From assembly GCA_019009955.1 (NCBI GenBank), contig CM032233.1, positions 17,045,001-17,109,000 on the forward strand: DNA of 64,000 nt, read 5' to 3'. This document shows, piece after piece, positions 37,322-53,385 of the stretch (its first letter is position 1; each line of letters starts with the position of its first letter). The position numbers were made by a program, and so were the translations under genes. This DNA comes from Riptortus pedestris (taxonomy: Eukaryota > Arthropoda > Insecta > Hemiptera > Alydidae). The notes beneath the pieces are model-generated. The model was not told where the DNA came from. It made no database searches and saw only the letters and a program-made list of their open reading frames with translations.

Positions 37322-38551
37322 CTTTGAAAGTACCTCATTTTCATAATCTCCTAGGTAGGATCGATGGACATTTGAAGAAAAATTTCGAAAATTGCATCAT
37401 GAGTATGACCTCAATAGCTGATTTCCCTCAAGGGAAATCCGATAAAAGAGAGAGTTAATAACAGAGGCCAGATAGCAAATAACTCAATCAATACTCCAGT
37501 TAGGTAAAACATGTTCTCTGAATGGATCTCATATTTGTCATCTCCAGGGTAGGGTTGATGGGCATTTGAAAAAATGCTTGGAAAATCGCACCACGAGTAC
37601 AACCTCAGTAGCTGATTTCCCTTGACGGAAATCTGCTTAAACACAACATGCATAAATAGTAAATTCTCTGAAGATCCTATATTGAGTAGGAAAACATTTA
37701 ATTCTTTAATAAAAAATAGATATGCTAGGAATAACCAAAATTAGCGTTTGAAATTGTACAGGGAAAACTTTAATACTCTATCATGCTACAGTGAATAATT
37801 ATTATTTTTAATAAATAAAAGAACTTAGGAAAATTTCCTATTCTATTAGAAGTACACTATTATTTTATTATAAGTATATTTTACTAGCGAACAAATTGAG
37901 CATTTTCAAAAAAAAAAAAAAACCTAAACATTTGAGTTCATGAAATCAATAAAACACTGGAAAGAGTAAATATTGCATTCAATCTGACCTTTGATTACAG
38001 TAACCACCAAGTAAGTCCGACACAATAAGTATCAGATCATTTAGAAATATTTTAATAGTCATGCACCACATTAGTACAATAAAAACTGTAATGTGACAAG
38101 CTAATACATGAATAAAAAGAAAATTATGTTGCAGGAATCCATGCAAAATGCCAATAGAATATATAAAGCATGCACCCTATACAATTTTTTTAATATACTA
38201 CTTCTTATTCCACTTCAAAGAATTAATATTATAATATTCTCCAACAAAATTACTAAAAAATACATTAAAATTTCAAAAAAATTTGTCACATTGTTTTTAA
38301 AAAAACAAAACAAAGAAGGAATGGTTTTTATACTTAAAGATGGCATCATTTCCCCCTAAATTCCATTTTCCCAAAATATTATTATAAAACTAAATATTTT
38401 AATTTAAAAATGAAAACATTGAGGAAATAAAAAGTTGATAAAAAAAAAATAATCACCTATTCAAATGTTCTGATTTTACAATTGATCGTACTCCTACAGA
38501 TGAATGAAAACGTCTTAAGGTGGGCACAAAACAAATTGAAGTCATATTCAT
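21048..38551 (-). CDS. ABHD11: ABHD11-like mitochondrial alpha/beta hydrolase, complete, six exons
   Basis: Exons in coding order on the minus strand are 38551-38457, 34776-34620, 31476-31303, 30741-30568, 29505-29321 and 21180-21048. They total 918 nt and give 305 residues, close to the human protein. All junctions are GT-AG and keep frame. Residues 1-31 (MNMTSICFVPTLRRFHSSVG...) look like a mitochondrial presequence. HGLFGS (61-66) is the oxyanion-loop motif, AVDARNHG (87-94) follows, GHSMGG (127-132) holds nucleophile Ser129, and AGHW (283-286) holds the catalytic His285. I did not assign the acidic residue. Exon 5 carries the diagnostic RQFLLTNL and KPTLFIGG. ABHD11 in mammals is a mitochondrial hydrolase reported to affect 2-oxoglutarate dehydrogenase lipoylation. 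The introns are filled with transposons, and a piggyBac relic ends 178 bp upstream of the start codon. Confidence 0.93.
21485..21749. repeat. Inverted-repeat segment with hammerhead-like stem-loop
   Basis: GGGAAACAGGTCTTATTAA at 21485-21503 is matched in inverse with one mismatch by TTATTAAGACCTGTTTCCC at 21731-21749. Inside, near 21664-21695, is CTGATGATGGCACATTAGTG followed by CCAAAAGGCC: a CTGATGA box, a GGCAC/GTGCC stem and an A-rich strand, resembling a hammerhead ribozyme core with the GAAA box altered. A related sequence with a different but still paired stem occurs near 58345. It lies in ABHD11 intron 5. Confidence 0.4.
22721..22766. repeat. (TA)n microsatellite
   Basis: A pure TA tract within the CR1-like relic. 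Confidence 0.9.
23395..23700 (+). pseudogene. LINE endonuclease fragment (CR1-like)
   Basis: The open frame carries VIRIYRPPKGNLDIFYDFLL and HSLIIHGDLYI, the APE-type endonuclease strand motifs (Y.PP, GD.N, here GDLY). Stops lie upstream in the same relic. It is non-functional. Confidence 0.65.
24235..25429 (+). mobile_element. Jockey-type LINE, 5'-truncated insertion
   Basis: The target-site duplication AAGAATATTGTAAA lies at 24221-24234 and 25430-25443. Between them is the 3' part of an RT gene followed by an A-rich tail from about 25378. The 5' truncation, A-rich tail and variable-length duplication are the marks of target-primed reverse transcription. It is inserted into the older CR1-like relic in ABHD11 intron 5. 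Confidence 0.88.
24272..25233 (+). pseudogene. Jockey-like reverse transcriptase, frameshifted
   Basis: FLDISQAFDKVWHQGLLSKL begins near 24280. LAGVPQGGILSPFLFLAYT and LTYADDTAIL (catalytic YADD, near 24550) are in the 24318 frame. At about 24592 the reading continues in another frame: SFQEHLALLESWLTQWRIKV, RYLGLTLDKRLTWKPH, then the thumb/C-terminal region PIWTYGLELWG, to a stop at 25233. One frameshift inactivates it; the motifs are otherwise well kept, so the insertion is fairly young. Confidence 0.88.
25868..26417 (-). mobile_element. HINE-like element, family B, copy B4 (3' part)
   Basis: It starts with the terminal hairpin GTCCGTAACGCAGGGGCTGC, then the AAGCAGATTTGCC motif, block B with GATCTTTC and ATCGAGTTTGGTAACGATCA, and the ACCGCTAGAG end, then (TA)n at about 26378-26417. 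The 5' block is absent; family A copy A5 starts at the microsatellite instead. Confidence 0.6.
26418..28150 (+). mobile_element. Helitron-like element, family A, copy A5 (3' truncated)
   Basis: It starts in the TA-rich tract with the family 5' region (AAAATTGTAACCTCTGTCTG...), followed by units of about 300 bp at about 26640, 26930 and 27215, and the unique part shared with A1 and A6. It stops near 28150 at a short poly-A, so the hairpin and CTAG are missing. Confidence 0.6.
28151..29320. other. ABHD11 intron 5, nothing recognised
   Basis: AT-rich intronic DNA with no coding, RNA or repeat signal I can support. Confidence 0.4.
29321..29505 (-). CDS. ABHD11: ABHD11 exon 5
   Basis: Acceptor TTTTAAAG precedes GAATTAGAAATACG and the donor is GTAGGT. 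It encodes residues 201-262 (part), from ELEIRQFLLTNLI to GGTKSSYLR. Confidence 0.92.
29506..30567. other. ABHD11 intron 4
   Basis: Intron of about 1.06 kb. No element recognised. Confidence 0.5.
30568..30741 (-). CDS. ABHD11: ABHD11 exon 4
   Basis: Acceptor TTTTTTAG and donor GTAAGG. Residues 143-200, from PETLDKLIVVDISHKYPG to LQLSSSIP. Confidence 0.92.
31303..31476 (-). CDS. ABHD11: ABHD11 exon 3 with nucleophile elbow
   Basis: Acceptor ATATTTTAG and donor GTAAGT. Residues 85-142, including VDARNHGDS and SLMGHSMGGRAAM with catalytic Ser129. Confidence 0.93.
31477..32156. other. ABHD11 intron 2, proximal part
   Basis: AT-rich intron with a short CA-rich tract near 31490 and another near 31866-31900. 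Nothing else seen. Confidence 0.4.
32157..32287. repeat. 131-bp direct repeat, left copy
   Basis: Identical by eye to 33441-33571. The pair brackets the inserted segment 32292-33440. No family resemblance, so it appears to be ordinary intron sequence duplicated at the insertion. Confidence 0.9.
32292..33442. repeat. Inserted second copy of intron-1 segment 36461-37448
   Basis: From GGAGGCCAATTCACAG onward it repeats 36461-37448 almost exactly: the end of a mariner transposase, its terminal repeat (CACCC near 32525), family B block B, (TA)n and the family B 5' block down to GATAAAAG. The main difference is inside the microsatellite, where this copy has a 78-bp hairpin (33146-33224) and extra sequence. 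The copy starts in mid-transposase, which no transposon end explains. It is bracketed by the 131-bp direct repeat. Confidence 0.88.
33146..33224. repeat. Long hairpin within (TA)n
   Basis: ATATGGTGTTGTTATTCTTT and its inverse AAAGAATAACAACACCATAT flank a loop that itself contains TTTTGG and CCAAAA. It is present only in the inserted copy and absent from the donor at 37275-37318. Confidence 0.85.
33441..33571. repeat. 131-bp direct repeat, right copy
   Basis: Identical by eye to 32157-32287. Confidence 0.9.
33572..34619. other. ABHD11 intron 2, distal part
   Basis: AT-rich intronic DNA; nothing recognised. Confidence 0.4.
34620..34776 (-). CDS. ABHD11: ABHD11 exon 2 with oxyanion-loop motif
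   Basis: Acceptor TTTTCAG and donor GTAAGT. Residues 32 (part) to 84, including PLLIMHGLFGSKSNWNSLSK. Confidence 0.93.
34777..35172. other. ABHD11 intron 1, part
   Basis: No recognised feature before the SINE. Confidence 0.4.
35185..35411 (+). mobile_element. tRNA-derived SINE
   Basis: The head resembles a tRNA gene, with an A-box-like GGCGGGTTAGGGCGTTGGTC at 35201-35220 and a B box GGTTCAATTCC at 35251-35261, 40 bp apart. A unique body follows, then a tail of AATAATAAT/AAACAAAA. Flanks CTAAGCCACCCA (35173-35184) and CTAATCCACCCA (35412-35423) are a 12-bp target duplication with one mismatch, confirming retroposition. It lies in ABHD11 intron 1, on the strand opposite the gene. The tRNA parent is not identified. 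Confidence 0.85.
35424..35929. other. ABHD11 intron 1, part
   Basis: AT-rich; nothing recognised. Confidence 0.4.
36132..36692. mobile_element. Mariner-family element with terminal repeats of about 110 bp
   Basis: The ends are long near-perfect inverted repeats beginning GGGTGTTTTTTTT at 36132 and ending AAAAAAAACACCC at 36692, each about 110 bp (down to the TTACATTTTAA words). Inside, only the last third of a transposase remains, so this is an internally deleted derivative. Terminal repeats this long are unusual for mariner, where about 30 bp is common. Confidence 0.8.
36253..36570 (-). pseudogene. Mariner transposase C-terminal fragment
   Basis: On the minus strand GATCHTARATIDLLKDTFGD (about 36570-36511) leads into NWPPTSCDLTPLDYFLWGYV, with the final catalytic Asp in the CDLTPLD motif, then HLEDNIRRVIADIRPRMLEK and LDYI. 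A premature TGA near 36280 precedes the residual in-frame ASRGGHMPEI. The N-terminal two thirds are deleted. Confidence 0.85.
37520..37638 (-). repeat. Extra family B 5' block
   Basis: A second, more diverged 5' block (CACGAGTACAACCTCAGTAG, CTGATTTCCC, GGAAATCTGCTTAA) follows that of B5 about 70 bp further on in the same orientation. Confidence 0.55.
37639..38456. other. ABHD11 intron 1, first part
   Basis: AT-rich intron with no recognised element. Confidence 0.4.
38457..38551 (-). CDS. ABHD11: ABHD11 exon 1 (start codon, presequence)
   Basis: ATG at 38551-38549; a second ATG two codons later could also serve. Donor GTGATT. It encodes residues 1-31 and two bases of residue 32. The arginine-bearing, acid-poor start suits mitochondrial import. 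Confidence 0.85.
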
Positions 38552-38729
38552 GTTACAAATAACTCTTTAAACTTTGAATTTCTAATATATTACAGTATTT
38601 GAAAAATAAGATGTACTTAAAACTATAATACTCAAGAACGAGTTGTTCAAATGAAAACAAGGAGAAACAAACATGATTTTAATATTAAATAGAAAGAGAA
38701 ATGAAACAACTTCAAAAGGAGCATTTTAA

Positions 38730-40635
38730 CTCATTAAGGACCAAACCTTAGATTTTTAATTTATCTCAAAACTTTTATTTTCTTTCTTAGGAGATATAAA
38801 ACAATGAGTTTAATATGATTTTAGAAATAAATTAGCATATGGGAGAGGGGGGGGGGGTTGACAGAGTGTTTCACTTCTGGTCCTCAACGTTGGTCCTGAA
38901 AGGGTACATGTAGAATTCGCAGATAAAATTCATTTATTTTCTTAAATACCTTTTATTACACACAAAAACAACATTAAATTTATTTTTAAAAAGTTTAAAA
39001 ATCAATAATAAGATATATAAAAATTCAAATAATAGGAAAAAAAGGTGTTTTTCAAATATGTTAATTTTTTCCGTTATTACTTTTATAATTTTTATGGAAA
39101 CTTACAAAGTACATTTTACATGCATTGGGATTCAATATTTTGTACACATCAGCTTTGAATTTTTTTTTGCAACATCAACATCGGCCCTGCTTCTTCCCTG
39201 GGCTTATAAAGTGGCCTTCTTTATCATAGCAGACTTCATCAGTAACTCTTTTATCCACTGGTCTAGACATCTCTCCGAGTACTGGTTGGCTGATGACTTC
39301 CCTCCGGTATTTCTGCAGATATGTCAAGGTGATGCGCCGAGTGAAACCTAGCAGGTCCAATGACTCCTCCTTATAACGATTTGTAAATTTATAAAGGTTC
39401 CAAGCATTAGACACAGAAGCATTTAGGGGAAACATGCACAGCTGCCAATACCATTCCCCCCCCTAATATTTATTCTGTACTTGCCAATATTTTGGTCCAG
39501 TCTACCAACCCCTCCCATATACTGGTCGTACAGAGCTACAAAAGAAGGTTGGGTGATACTAATTTTTTTCTTCTCAGCTCGACTCCACCTTTTAGCCTTG
39601 CCGACTGGTTATAATCCTGCTTGGGTTGAGGCAATGGTAACAACATCGTTGTCATTGTAACGCACTAACGTTGTTTGTTGAGGTGTCGATTACTTGGGTA
39701 TAGTAACCTCGAGGTTTAGTCTTCACTTCTTTAGTGGTTTCAAGTAGTGCTTTGCCGATGCGGGTGTTTCTTACAGTACCTGTACCACAGCATCCGTGCT
39801 TCTGCAGTTCTTCAAGAAGGGGAAGAGATGTAAAAAAAATATCAAAAAAGAAATTGTATTTCTTATTTCTTTCCAATACTGATGTAATGTCAATTACTAC
39901 TGAACCGCCTACTCCAAGTGAGGGATTAGTGTTGCCTGTCTTGGCTACTTGATATGGAACTCCTTGCACAAGGTACCCCAATCGTGTACATATACACCAA
40001 ATTTTGTAACCAAATCTAATTGGTTTACCATGAATGTGCTGTTTAGCCCCATGGCGTCCATAATATGGTATCATGGCTTCGTCGACAGCAAGACTCATTT
40101 CGCCTGGAAAATATTTATTCCATTTATATTCAGATCATCCCATAGACGTCTGTCCTCAGAAGATGTGGGCTTTCTTCTCCCAAAATACTCAATATTTCAT
40201 CAACTGTATATCTGTAAATCGAAAAAACATTGTGAAAAAATGATGCCCCCGTAAGGTACCATCGTTCCACAAGTGGAACATTCTAATTTGTTAGGTTATA
40301 AATTTTAGAGATATCACTTTTTAAAGCAATAGCATCTATTAAATAATAATACATATATAACTCTAACTAATTCTAACATATAATCTTTTATAAATAATTT
40401 TTAAACAAATATTTACTCACCTTCTTGAAGTCATGTCAAAACCCACTTAAGAGACACATGTAAATAACCAATAGTGCTGATGTAATCTTAACAACAGATA
40501 ACCAAGCACCATTATTCATTGCAGGGAAGCTAATACTACATTATTACAAAGAGATATAATTTTTACAAGGTTTACATTCAACAGAAAAAAAATTTGAAAT
40601 CACGTTCCACAAATGGAACGTTGGTCCTAAATGGC
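38730..40635 (-). mobile_element. piggyBac-superfamily element, internally deleted
   Basis: TTAA duplications lie at 38726-38729 and 40636-40639. Inverted ends read CTCATTAAGGACCAA at left and GCCATTTAGGACCAA at right on the opposite strand. Near the right end are two GTTCCA...TGGAAC palindromes (about 40267 and 40604), and a GTTGGTCCTGAAAGGG-like inner copy lies near 38890. It carries a decayed transposase on the minus strand. At 1.9 kb it lacks much of the N-terminal coding region. Its left tip is 178 bp upstream of the ABHD11 start codon, so it probably sits in that gene's promoter region. Confidence 0.87.
39175..40240 (-). pseudogene. piggyBac transposase relic
   Basis: On the minus strand, YTVDEILSILGEE lies near 40205-40165, then KYFPGEMSLAVDEAMIPYYG (40110-40050), which carries the first catalytic Asp. 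GKPIRFGYKIWCICTRLGY follows, then IFFTSLPLLEELQKHGCCGTG. After a frame change near 39650 the C-terminal part MFPLNASVSNAWNLYKFTNR...LDLLGFTRRIT lies at 39435-39175. Roughly 200 residues expected between the N-terminus and the first catalytic Asp are missing. Frames are broken, so it is inactive. Family identification by motif is firm. Confidence 0.87.
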
Positions 40636-40921
40636 TTAAGGAATAAGCTAAAGTAAACAAAAATTATGCTCCAATAAATAATCAGATTGATAAAAAAAGT
40701 TCTTTATTTATGTTGGTTCTGTCATCTTTTAAAGGGCGGGATCGTTATAAAAGTGCCTGCCACCTGATTTAGAGGTTCAGATCTATACTAAAACCTATTA
40801 CCGAATGTACTTACATATTTTAAATATTTACTATTATGTATGTACTAACCTAAACCAGATCTGTTTTAATGTCTCTTCAATAGTTTGATAAAGAAAACAC
40901 ACACAAGCGTACGTGTGAGTG

Positions 40922-40967
40922 TGTGCGTGCGTGCGCGTGCGCGCGTGTGTGTGTGTGTGTGTGTGTA
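40922..40967. repeat. (GT)n-rich microsatellite
   Basis: A GTGC/GT tract ending in TATAT, directly before the element at 40970. Confidence 0.85.
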
Positions 40968-40969
40968 TA

Positions 40970-41660
40970 TGGGGTGTCCCAACTTCCCGTGCCACCACCT
41001 TTAAAAATCGCCAATTGTGTTAATATAAGGCTGAGATTTGGTGTGCCGTAACTTTGACCCCTGAAGAATCTTTACAGTCCATATTCAACCCCGTAACCTT
41101 CTCCAGCGACCGTAACTTTGGAATGTCATACTTTTTGCGACGGATTCTTGTAGAAAATCAAATTCTAAAACGAATTTTTATCGGTAATTTTTCAATTTGA
41201 CGCATCCTTTAGCCGTAAAAAACAGAAATATTTATGTCAGATACGGCACGCTTTATTCAAAAATGCTGCGACATAAAAGTTGTAGCAACAAAATTATCTT
41301 TGAAAATGCCTATAAGAAGAGGAATGAATTCTGTAAAAAAAAAAATATTAAAACGAATTTAAACAAAACTATTCAAACAAAAATGTTGATGTTTTTTGAG
41401 GAAAACATTTTTTTGGATTCATTCACGACTACTTTTGCTTTGTTTAATTTTGTTTTAAATACTTTTTTATTTAATTCCAGAATCCATTCCTCCTTGTGCA
41501 ACATCTTTTTACACCAGACTGATTTGTTCCTGTACCACCTAGCTTCCCTGGAATTGTTCCTTTTTTCTCTTACGAAAGCAATTCAACAACTCCACTCAGC
41601 GAGCCCTATAGATATGAACGAGCGTCCAAATATTAGAACCAAATAACGGGCATTTAAGAG
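40970..41660. mobile_element. Unnamed element, family C copy 1 (GGGGTGTCCC end)
   Basis: It begins GGGGTGTCCCAACTTCCCGT after a TA. The first 170 bp align with 53386-53560 (shared words: AAGGCTGAGA, CCTGAAGAATC, CATATTCAACC, AACCTTCTCC, AACTTTGGAAT), and internal parts (AAAATGCTGC, ACATAAAAGTTGTAGC) also match. The start resembles the mariner end at 4994. No transposase is seen. The right boundary is uncertain. Confidence 0.55.
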
Positions 41661-41804
41661 TAATGGCTAAGACTGCAAGCAAAGATATTATTTTATATAT
41701 TTTCTCTCATATAAGGTCGGGTTTGCAGTGACAGATGGAGCCACGAGGAACATGAAACCTGTGAATGGGAGCCAGAAAACAGACTCAGTTCAGATTTTTG
41801 CAAA

Positions 41805-41882
41805 ATGCCGAATGAGTGTGCAGTAGCAACATGTTCCAACAACCCTAGGAAATCAGGCAGAAGAAGGACAACGTGCCAATGA
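41805..41882 (+). other. Short ORF with THAP-like start
   Basis: MPNECAVATCSNNPRKSGRR has the M-P-x(2)-C-x(4)-C-SNN-P arrangement at the start of THAP zinc-finger domains, but a TGA at 41880-41882 ends it. AAAAAGGTAAG follows at about 41891, which could be a donor. A similar stretch (AGAAGGACTACATGCCAATG) recurs at about 42128. It may be a broken THAP exon from a transposon or gene, or chance. Confidence 0.2.
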
Positions 41883-42382
41883 CAGCTTTTAAAAAGGTAA
41901 GTTTTAAAATCTAAGTAACAGAATTATTTTCTTGAAGTGTTTCCTATAGTGATGGATAGGAGTTTATTACCCATGCACCAACATTGATATTACGTTTCGT
42001 ACTCATTTATTCTATGGGACAGTGCGGTTTCAATGCATAGGCTCCAACATCAATGGTATTCTCTTCACAAGCATGCTACCGAACCAAGGATTACCTGCGA
42101 CTCCAAATATTAGCATATTTTTAGATCAAGAAGGACTACATGCCAATGATGGCCTTTAAAAATCTTGTACCTGAATGGACTAGTTGATGCTTAACATAAT
42201 TTACTAAATTATATTCTAGTAACTGGATATCTTTCTTTATTCCTTTTTTAGTTTCAATGTTAGTAACTTTAATTTGATTGTATAACAGTAGTCATTACTA
42301 TCTGCATGTTTTGAACATTTCATCTTATTATAGTAAAGTTTTTCTTTGTATTGTGTTAATTACGAAGACAAATTACGATTTT

Positions 42383-43082
42383 AGCAGACTTCCCTTAACG
42401 GAAATCAGCTATTTAGGTCGTACTCATATCTCCGTTACTATACGTCGGATCGAAAGATTGTATAGGACCAATCTTATTGCAAATTAAATTTACTATAAAT
42501 ATTGTTATATACACTTATTCTCTATCTTGAATATTAACCGAGATATTTGCATTTTTATTAAGTGTGTGTGCGGCTATTGTCTAAGTTTCCGGATTAGTTC
42601 GGCCGTTTCCGTAACTGTTCGGCTCTCGTGTAACCTAACCGTTATTGTCTTCTAACCTTTTACTTTGTGAGATATATGCAAATACGTTCTGTTGATCCCC
42701 CCCCCCTTCTTTATTTCTTGGACTACTAAAATTTCAGTTATTAAAATATAAATTATTCTGATTCATTATAAATTGCAGTACTAGATATAGCAAATAGTTT
42801 GCAATAAAGTTAATGTGTTATATTCAGATGTATATCAGTAATTTCTTTTTCTTTCCGGTGTAGAATATGTCTATCTGTTCAGCTCTCAGTGGTCGGCAGA
42901 CCTATTTGTTTACAATTCAGAAGCCGTTTCCATTGGGAGCTTATTAAAATTAACTTAACGATTTCTCATTACCATTTGTATTTACTCACGGTGGTGTTAA
43001 GTGTTAGCAGTATGCAGATTTCTCTATTGTAAGACTTCACGTGGGAAACCTGCTTAGTTTACGCAGTCCCTGCGTGACGGAC
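42383..43082 (+). mobile_element. HINE-like element, family B, copy B7 (5' block shortened)
   Basis: It starts AGCAGACTTCCC at 42383 and after only about 45 bp of 5' block jumps to block B (TCTCCGTTACTATACGTCGG), losing the microsatellite. It ends with ACCTGCTTAGTTTACGCAG, hairpin, and TGACGGAC at 43082. Confidence 0.65.
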
Positions 43083-44210
43083 GATTTATATGTAAACGAA
43101 CGTATCTCAATTTTAAGGAACTATTATGTATTTATTTTTAATGCGATATAATTTTTTACATGGTTTATTTCAAGTAAAATATATTCAACTACAGTAATTT
43201 GTATCATTTACAGACATATACCATTTTAATTATTTTGTATTAAGCAAATTAATCAGAAGACGGCTTATTTTGATGGTATTTCAGGTGGTCCGCTCGGAGT
43301 CTTGGTTCCTAGTGACGTAGTAGACCTTGCTGCATTTTGAATTGGTCCTACCTTATATTATAGGTACCTTGGTATTCCTTCATCGGTGGTAACCTTCTCA
43401 TTGAGAGGCTAAGGGAATATTGCATCCCATAGGTAGAATCAGGATTTTATATAATGGATGTCAAGAATTACCTTCAGCAGGACGCCCAAGACGTCATGCA
43501 TCTTCAGTTCCTGCACTTTAGTCAATACTTCGTTCATCACATTCTTCTTATAAAATTTGTGTTCTGTTTTTTTCCTCCAAAACTTTCAGTTGTTTAATTC
43601 TACAACTTTCAGTTGTTCAATTTTAATGTATCATATGTAATCCGTTGGTTTAATGATGTTGGAATATCATTATCATTCCTTTGTTATTAATAAAGAATTT
43701 ATCTTAAAAATGAAGTTGTACTTTAATGATTTTGTGGGACCATTGAAATTGAAATTCCTTATAATTATCCAATCTTCACTGTTCAAAACAAATTTAGAAG
43801 TAGCTATGTTGTTATTGTGGTTATGTAATCAGTTGGACCTTGACTACTCAATTAGGAGGTAGTAGCTTCTATTATTTTCCTTTAGCATTTTTCCAAAGTT
43901 CCCAGTCCATGTTTATCTAAAGCATTGTGGGGGTTTTTATATTTAATATTATCTTTTAATACATATTAAAGTGAAAGTGACATTTTTATAGCCTTTGAGT
44001 TAAGTGGGACTAGTTAAGTGTATATACTCCTACCTTCTATTCCTTCTCAATGCAGCTTAGTTCCAGTGGTTATTGTCATAACTTCAAAAGTAAAATTTAA
44101 GGTGCTTTCACCAGTGGTCGATTTGTCTAATTTTTATGATATATTCCTTACATTGAAGCTATGTATATAAAACACACAATGATTAATTTTTATTTTATTT
44201 GTGATAGAAA
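43083..44210. other. Region upstream of MOCS2B
   Basis: Probable promoter and 5' UTR of MOCS2B. A TTTGTGATAG acceptor-like sequence ends at 44206, five bases before the ATG, so a 5' non-coding exon may be spliced there. A less AT-rich patch at about 43280-43520 is not identified. I looked for the small-subunit frame (MOCS2A), which shares a transcript with MOCS2B in other animals, and did not find it. Confidence 0.4.
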
Positions 44211-52009
<7,799 letters not shown>

Positions 52010-52083
52010 ACTTTTTTTTCCAATATGAATTCCTTGGTGAGAATTACATTTTTTTTTTTTTTTTGCTTTTGTTTTTAATTATC

Positions 52084-52086
<3 letters not shown>

Positions 52087-52180
<94 letters not shown>
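52087..52180. repeat. (TA)n-(GA)n microsatellite
   Basis: A TA tract to about 52125 followed by a GA tract to about 52180, in the 3' UTR or just downstream of MOCS2B. Confidence 0.9.
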
Positions 52181-52681
52181 ATATTTAAATTTATATAATA
52201 AATATACATCAAATGTAATTTAATCCAATGTGAATATAGATTATTGTCAAATACTTTACCTTTATAATGGTTGTCACTATTTTAAGAAAAGACAATAATA
52301 TAATTTATTCTATATTACCTTTTCTTACATATAATTTTTTTTTTATTATTATTATTGTAGATGTTCAATATGGTGAAATATGGCATAGTCAGTTTGAAAA
52401 TATATATATTTTCATTTAAAATGATTTGAGTAAAAGTTGTTAAAATTTAGATTAATATGAACTTATTATTTTTATAAGGTTGGCTACATATACATGAAGG
52501 TTATACAATGTAGGGGGACTGTTTCAAATATCTGGATCAGTGAACTTCCTTGATAGTTATATTCATTTTTAGATGATGTGGAATGGATTTCATATTATAT
52601 ATGCAAACAAATTAACAAAAGACATTCTTGGTTTTAATTTTTAAAATAATGCCATAACTAAATTGTCCATAAAATTTGTTT

Positions 52682-53192
52682 GGTAATTCTGAGCTATTAT
52701 CCGGTTAACTTCAATTCCCTCCATACTGTAATATTACATTAGTGTAGTGCTGAATATTAATATTCAGTCTTAATTATGTGTCGGAAAACGAAAATATATT
52801 AATAAACTTACTTTAGTAGTCGTCTGGCTCACTATCGGTATCTGGCTCATGAAGGACGCGAGGTTGCTCGTCCTCGCCATTGTAGATCTGACCAATCGCC
52901 CTAAAAATGTGATGTACTCTTGTTTTATACTAAAGTTAGAACAAGAAAACCCCCACCCTCGGTTTTAACCACCGATGGCGTATTTGGAAATTTTAGGTTT
53001 AAAAAATGTATTTCGCGTCGAACTTGAGCCATATACCGATAGTGAGCCCCACGACTACTAAATTAAGTTTATTAATATATTTTCGTTTTCCGACACATAA
53101 TTAGGACTGAATATTAATATTCAGCACTACACTAATGTAATATTACAGTATGGAGAGAATTGAAGTTAACCGGATAATAGCTCAGAATTACC
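52682..53192. mobile_element. Foldback transposon/MITE with 8-bp target duplication
   Basis: ATTTGTTT flanks both sides (52674-52681 and 53193-53200). The ends are near-perfect inverted repeats of about 165-170 bp starting GGTAATTCTGAGCTATTATC, with only scattered differences. The middle of about 170 bp is less AT-rich than the arms and has no ORF. An 8-bp duplication fits hAT, P or Merlin superfamilies; terminal GG is compatible with Merlin, but I do not assign it. It lies about 670 bp downstream of the MOCS2B stop. Confidence 0.88.
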
Positions 53193-53299
53193 ATTTGTTT
53201 TTAATTCAAGTTTGATACATAGATTCCTACAGAATCTACCAACTTAAAAAAAAATGTATGCTACCTCAGTTTAAAAATGCACCAGATAGTGGATTTGAG

Positions 53300-53300
<1 letters not shown>

Positions 53301-53372
<72 letters not shown>

Positions 53373-53385
53373 TATATTATATACA
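53301..53385. repeat. (CA)n-(TA)n microsatellite
   Basis: A CA tract then a TA tract, directly before the element end at 53386. Confidence 0.9.

Larger units (their letters stand above)
35930..37448 (-). mobile_element. HINE-like element, family B, copy B5, split by a mariner
   Basis: The 3' hairpin starts at 35930 (GTCCGTCACGCCGGGGCTGC), followed by the AAGAAGATTTTCC motif and block B. A mariner element occupies 36132-36692, after which block B resumes to ACCGCTAGAGTGGTAACAGA, (TA)n at about 37275-37318, and the 5' block ends at about 37448. With the mariner removed this is a complete family B copy. It served as donor for the segment inserted at 32292-33442. Confidence 0.68.

Noticed and set aside
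41197..41646. 149-residue frame in family C copy 1
   Set aside because: Lys/Asn-rich text with no motif; the matching region of copy 2 at 53386 has no such frame.
43280..43520. Possible MOCS2A or other coding exon in a less AT-rich patch
   Set aside because: Neither strand gives a coherent frame and no carrier C-terminal Gly-Gly was seen.
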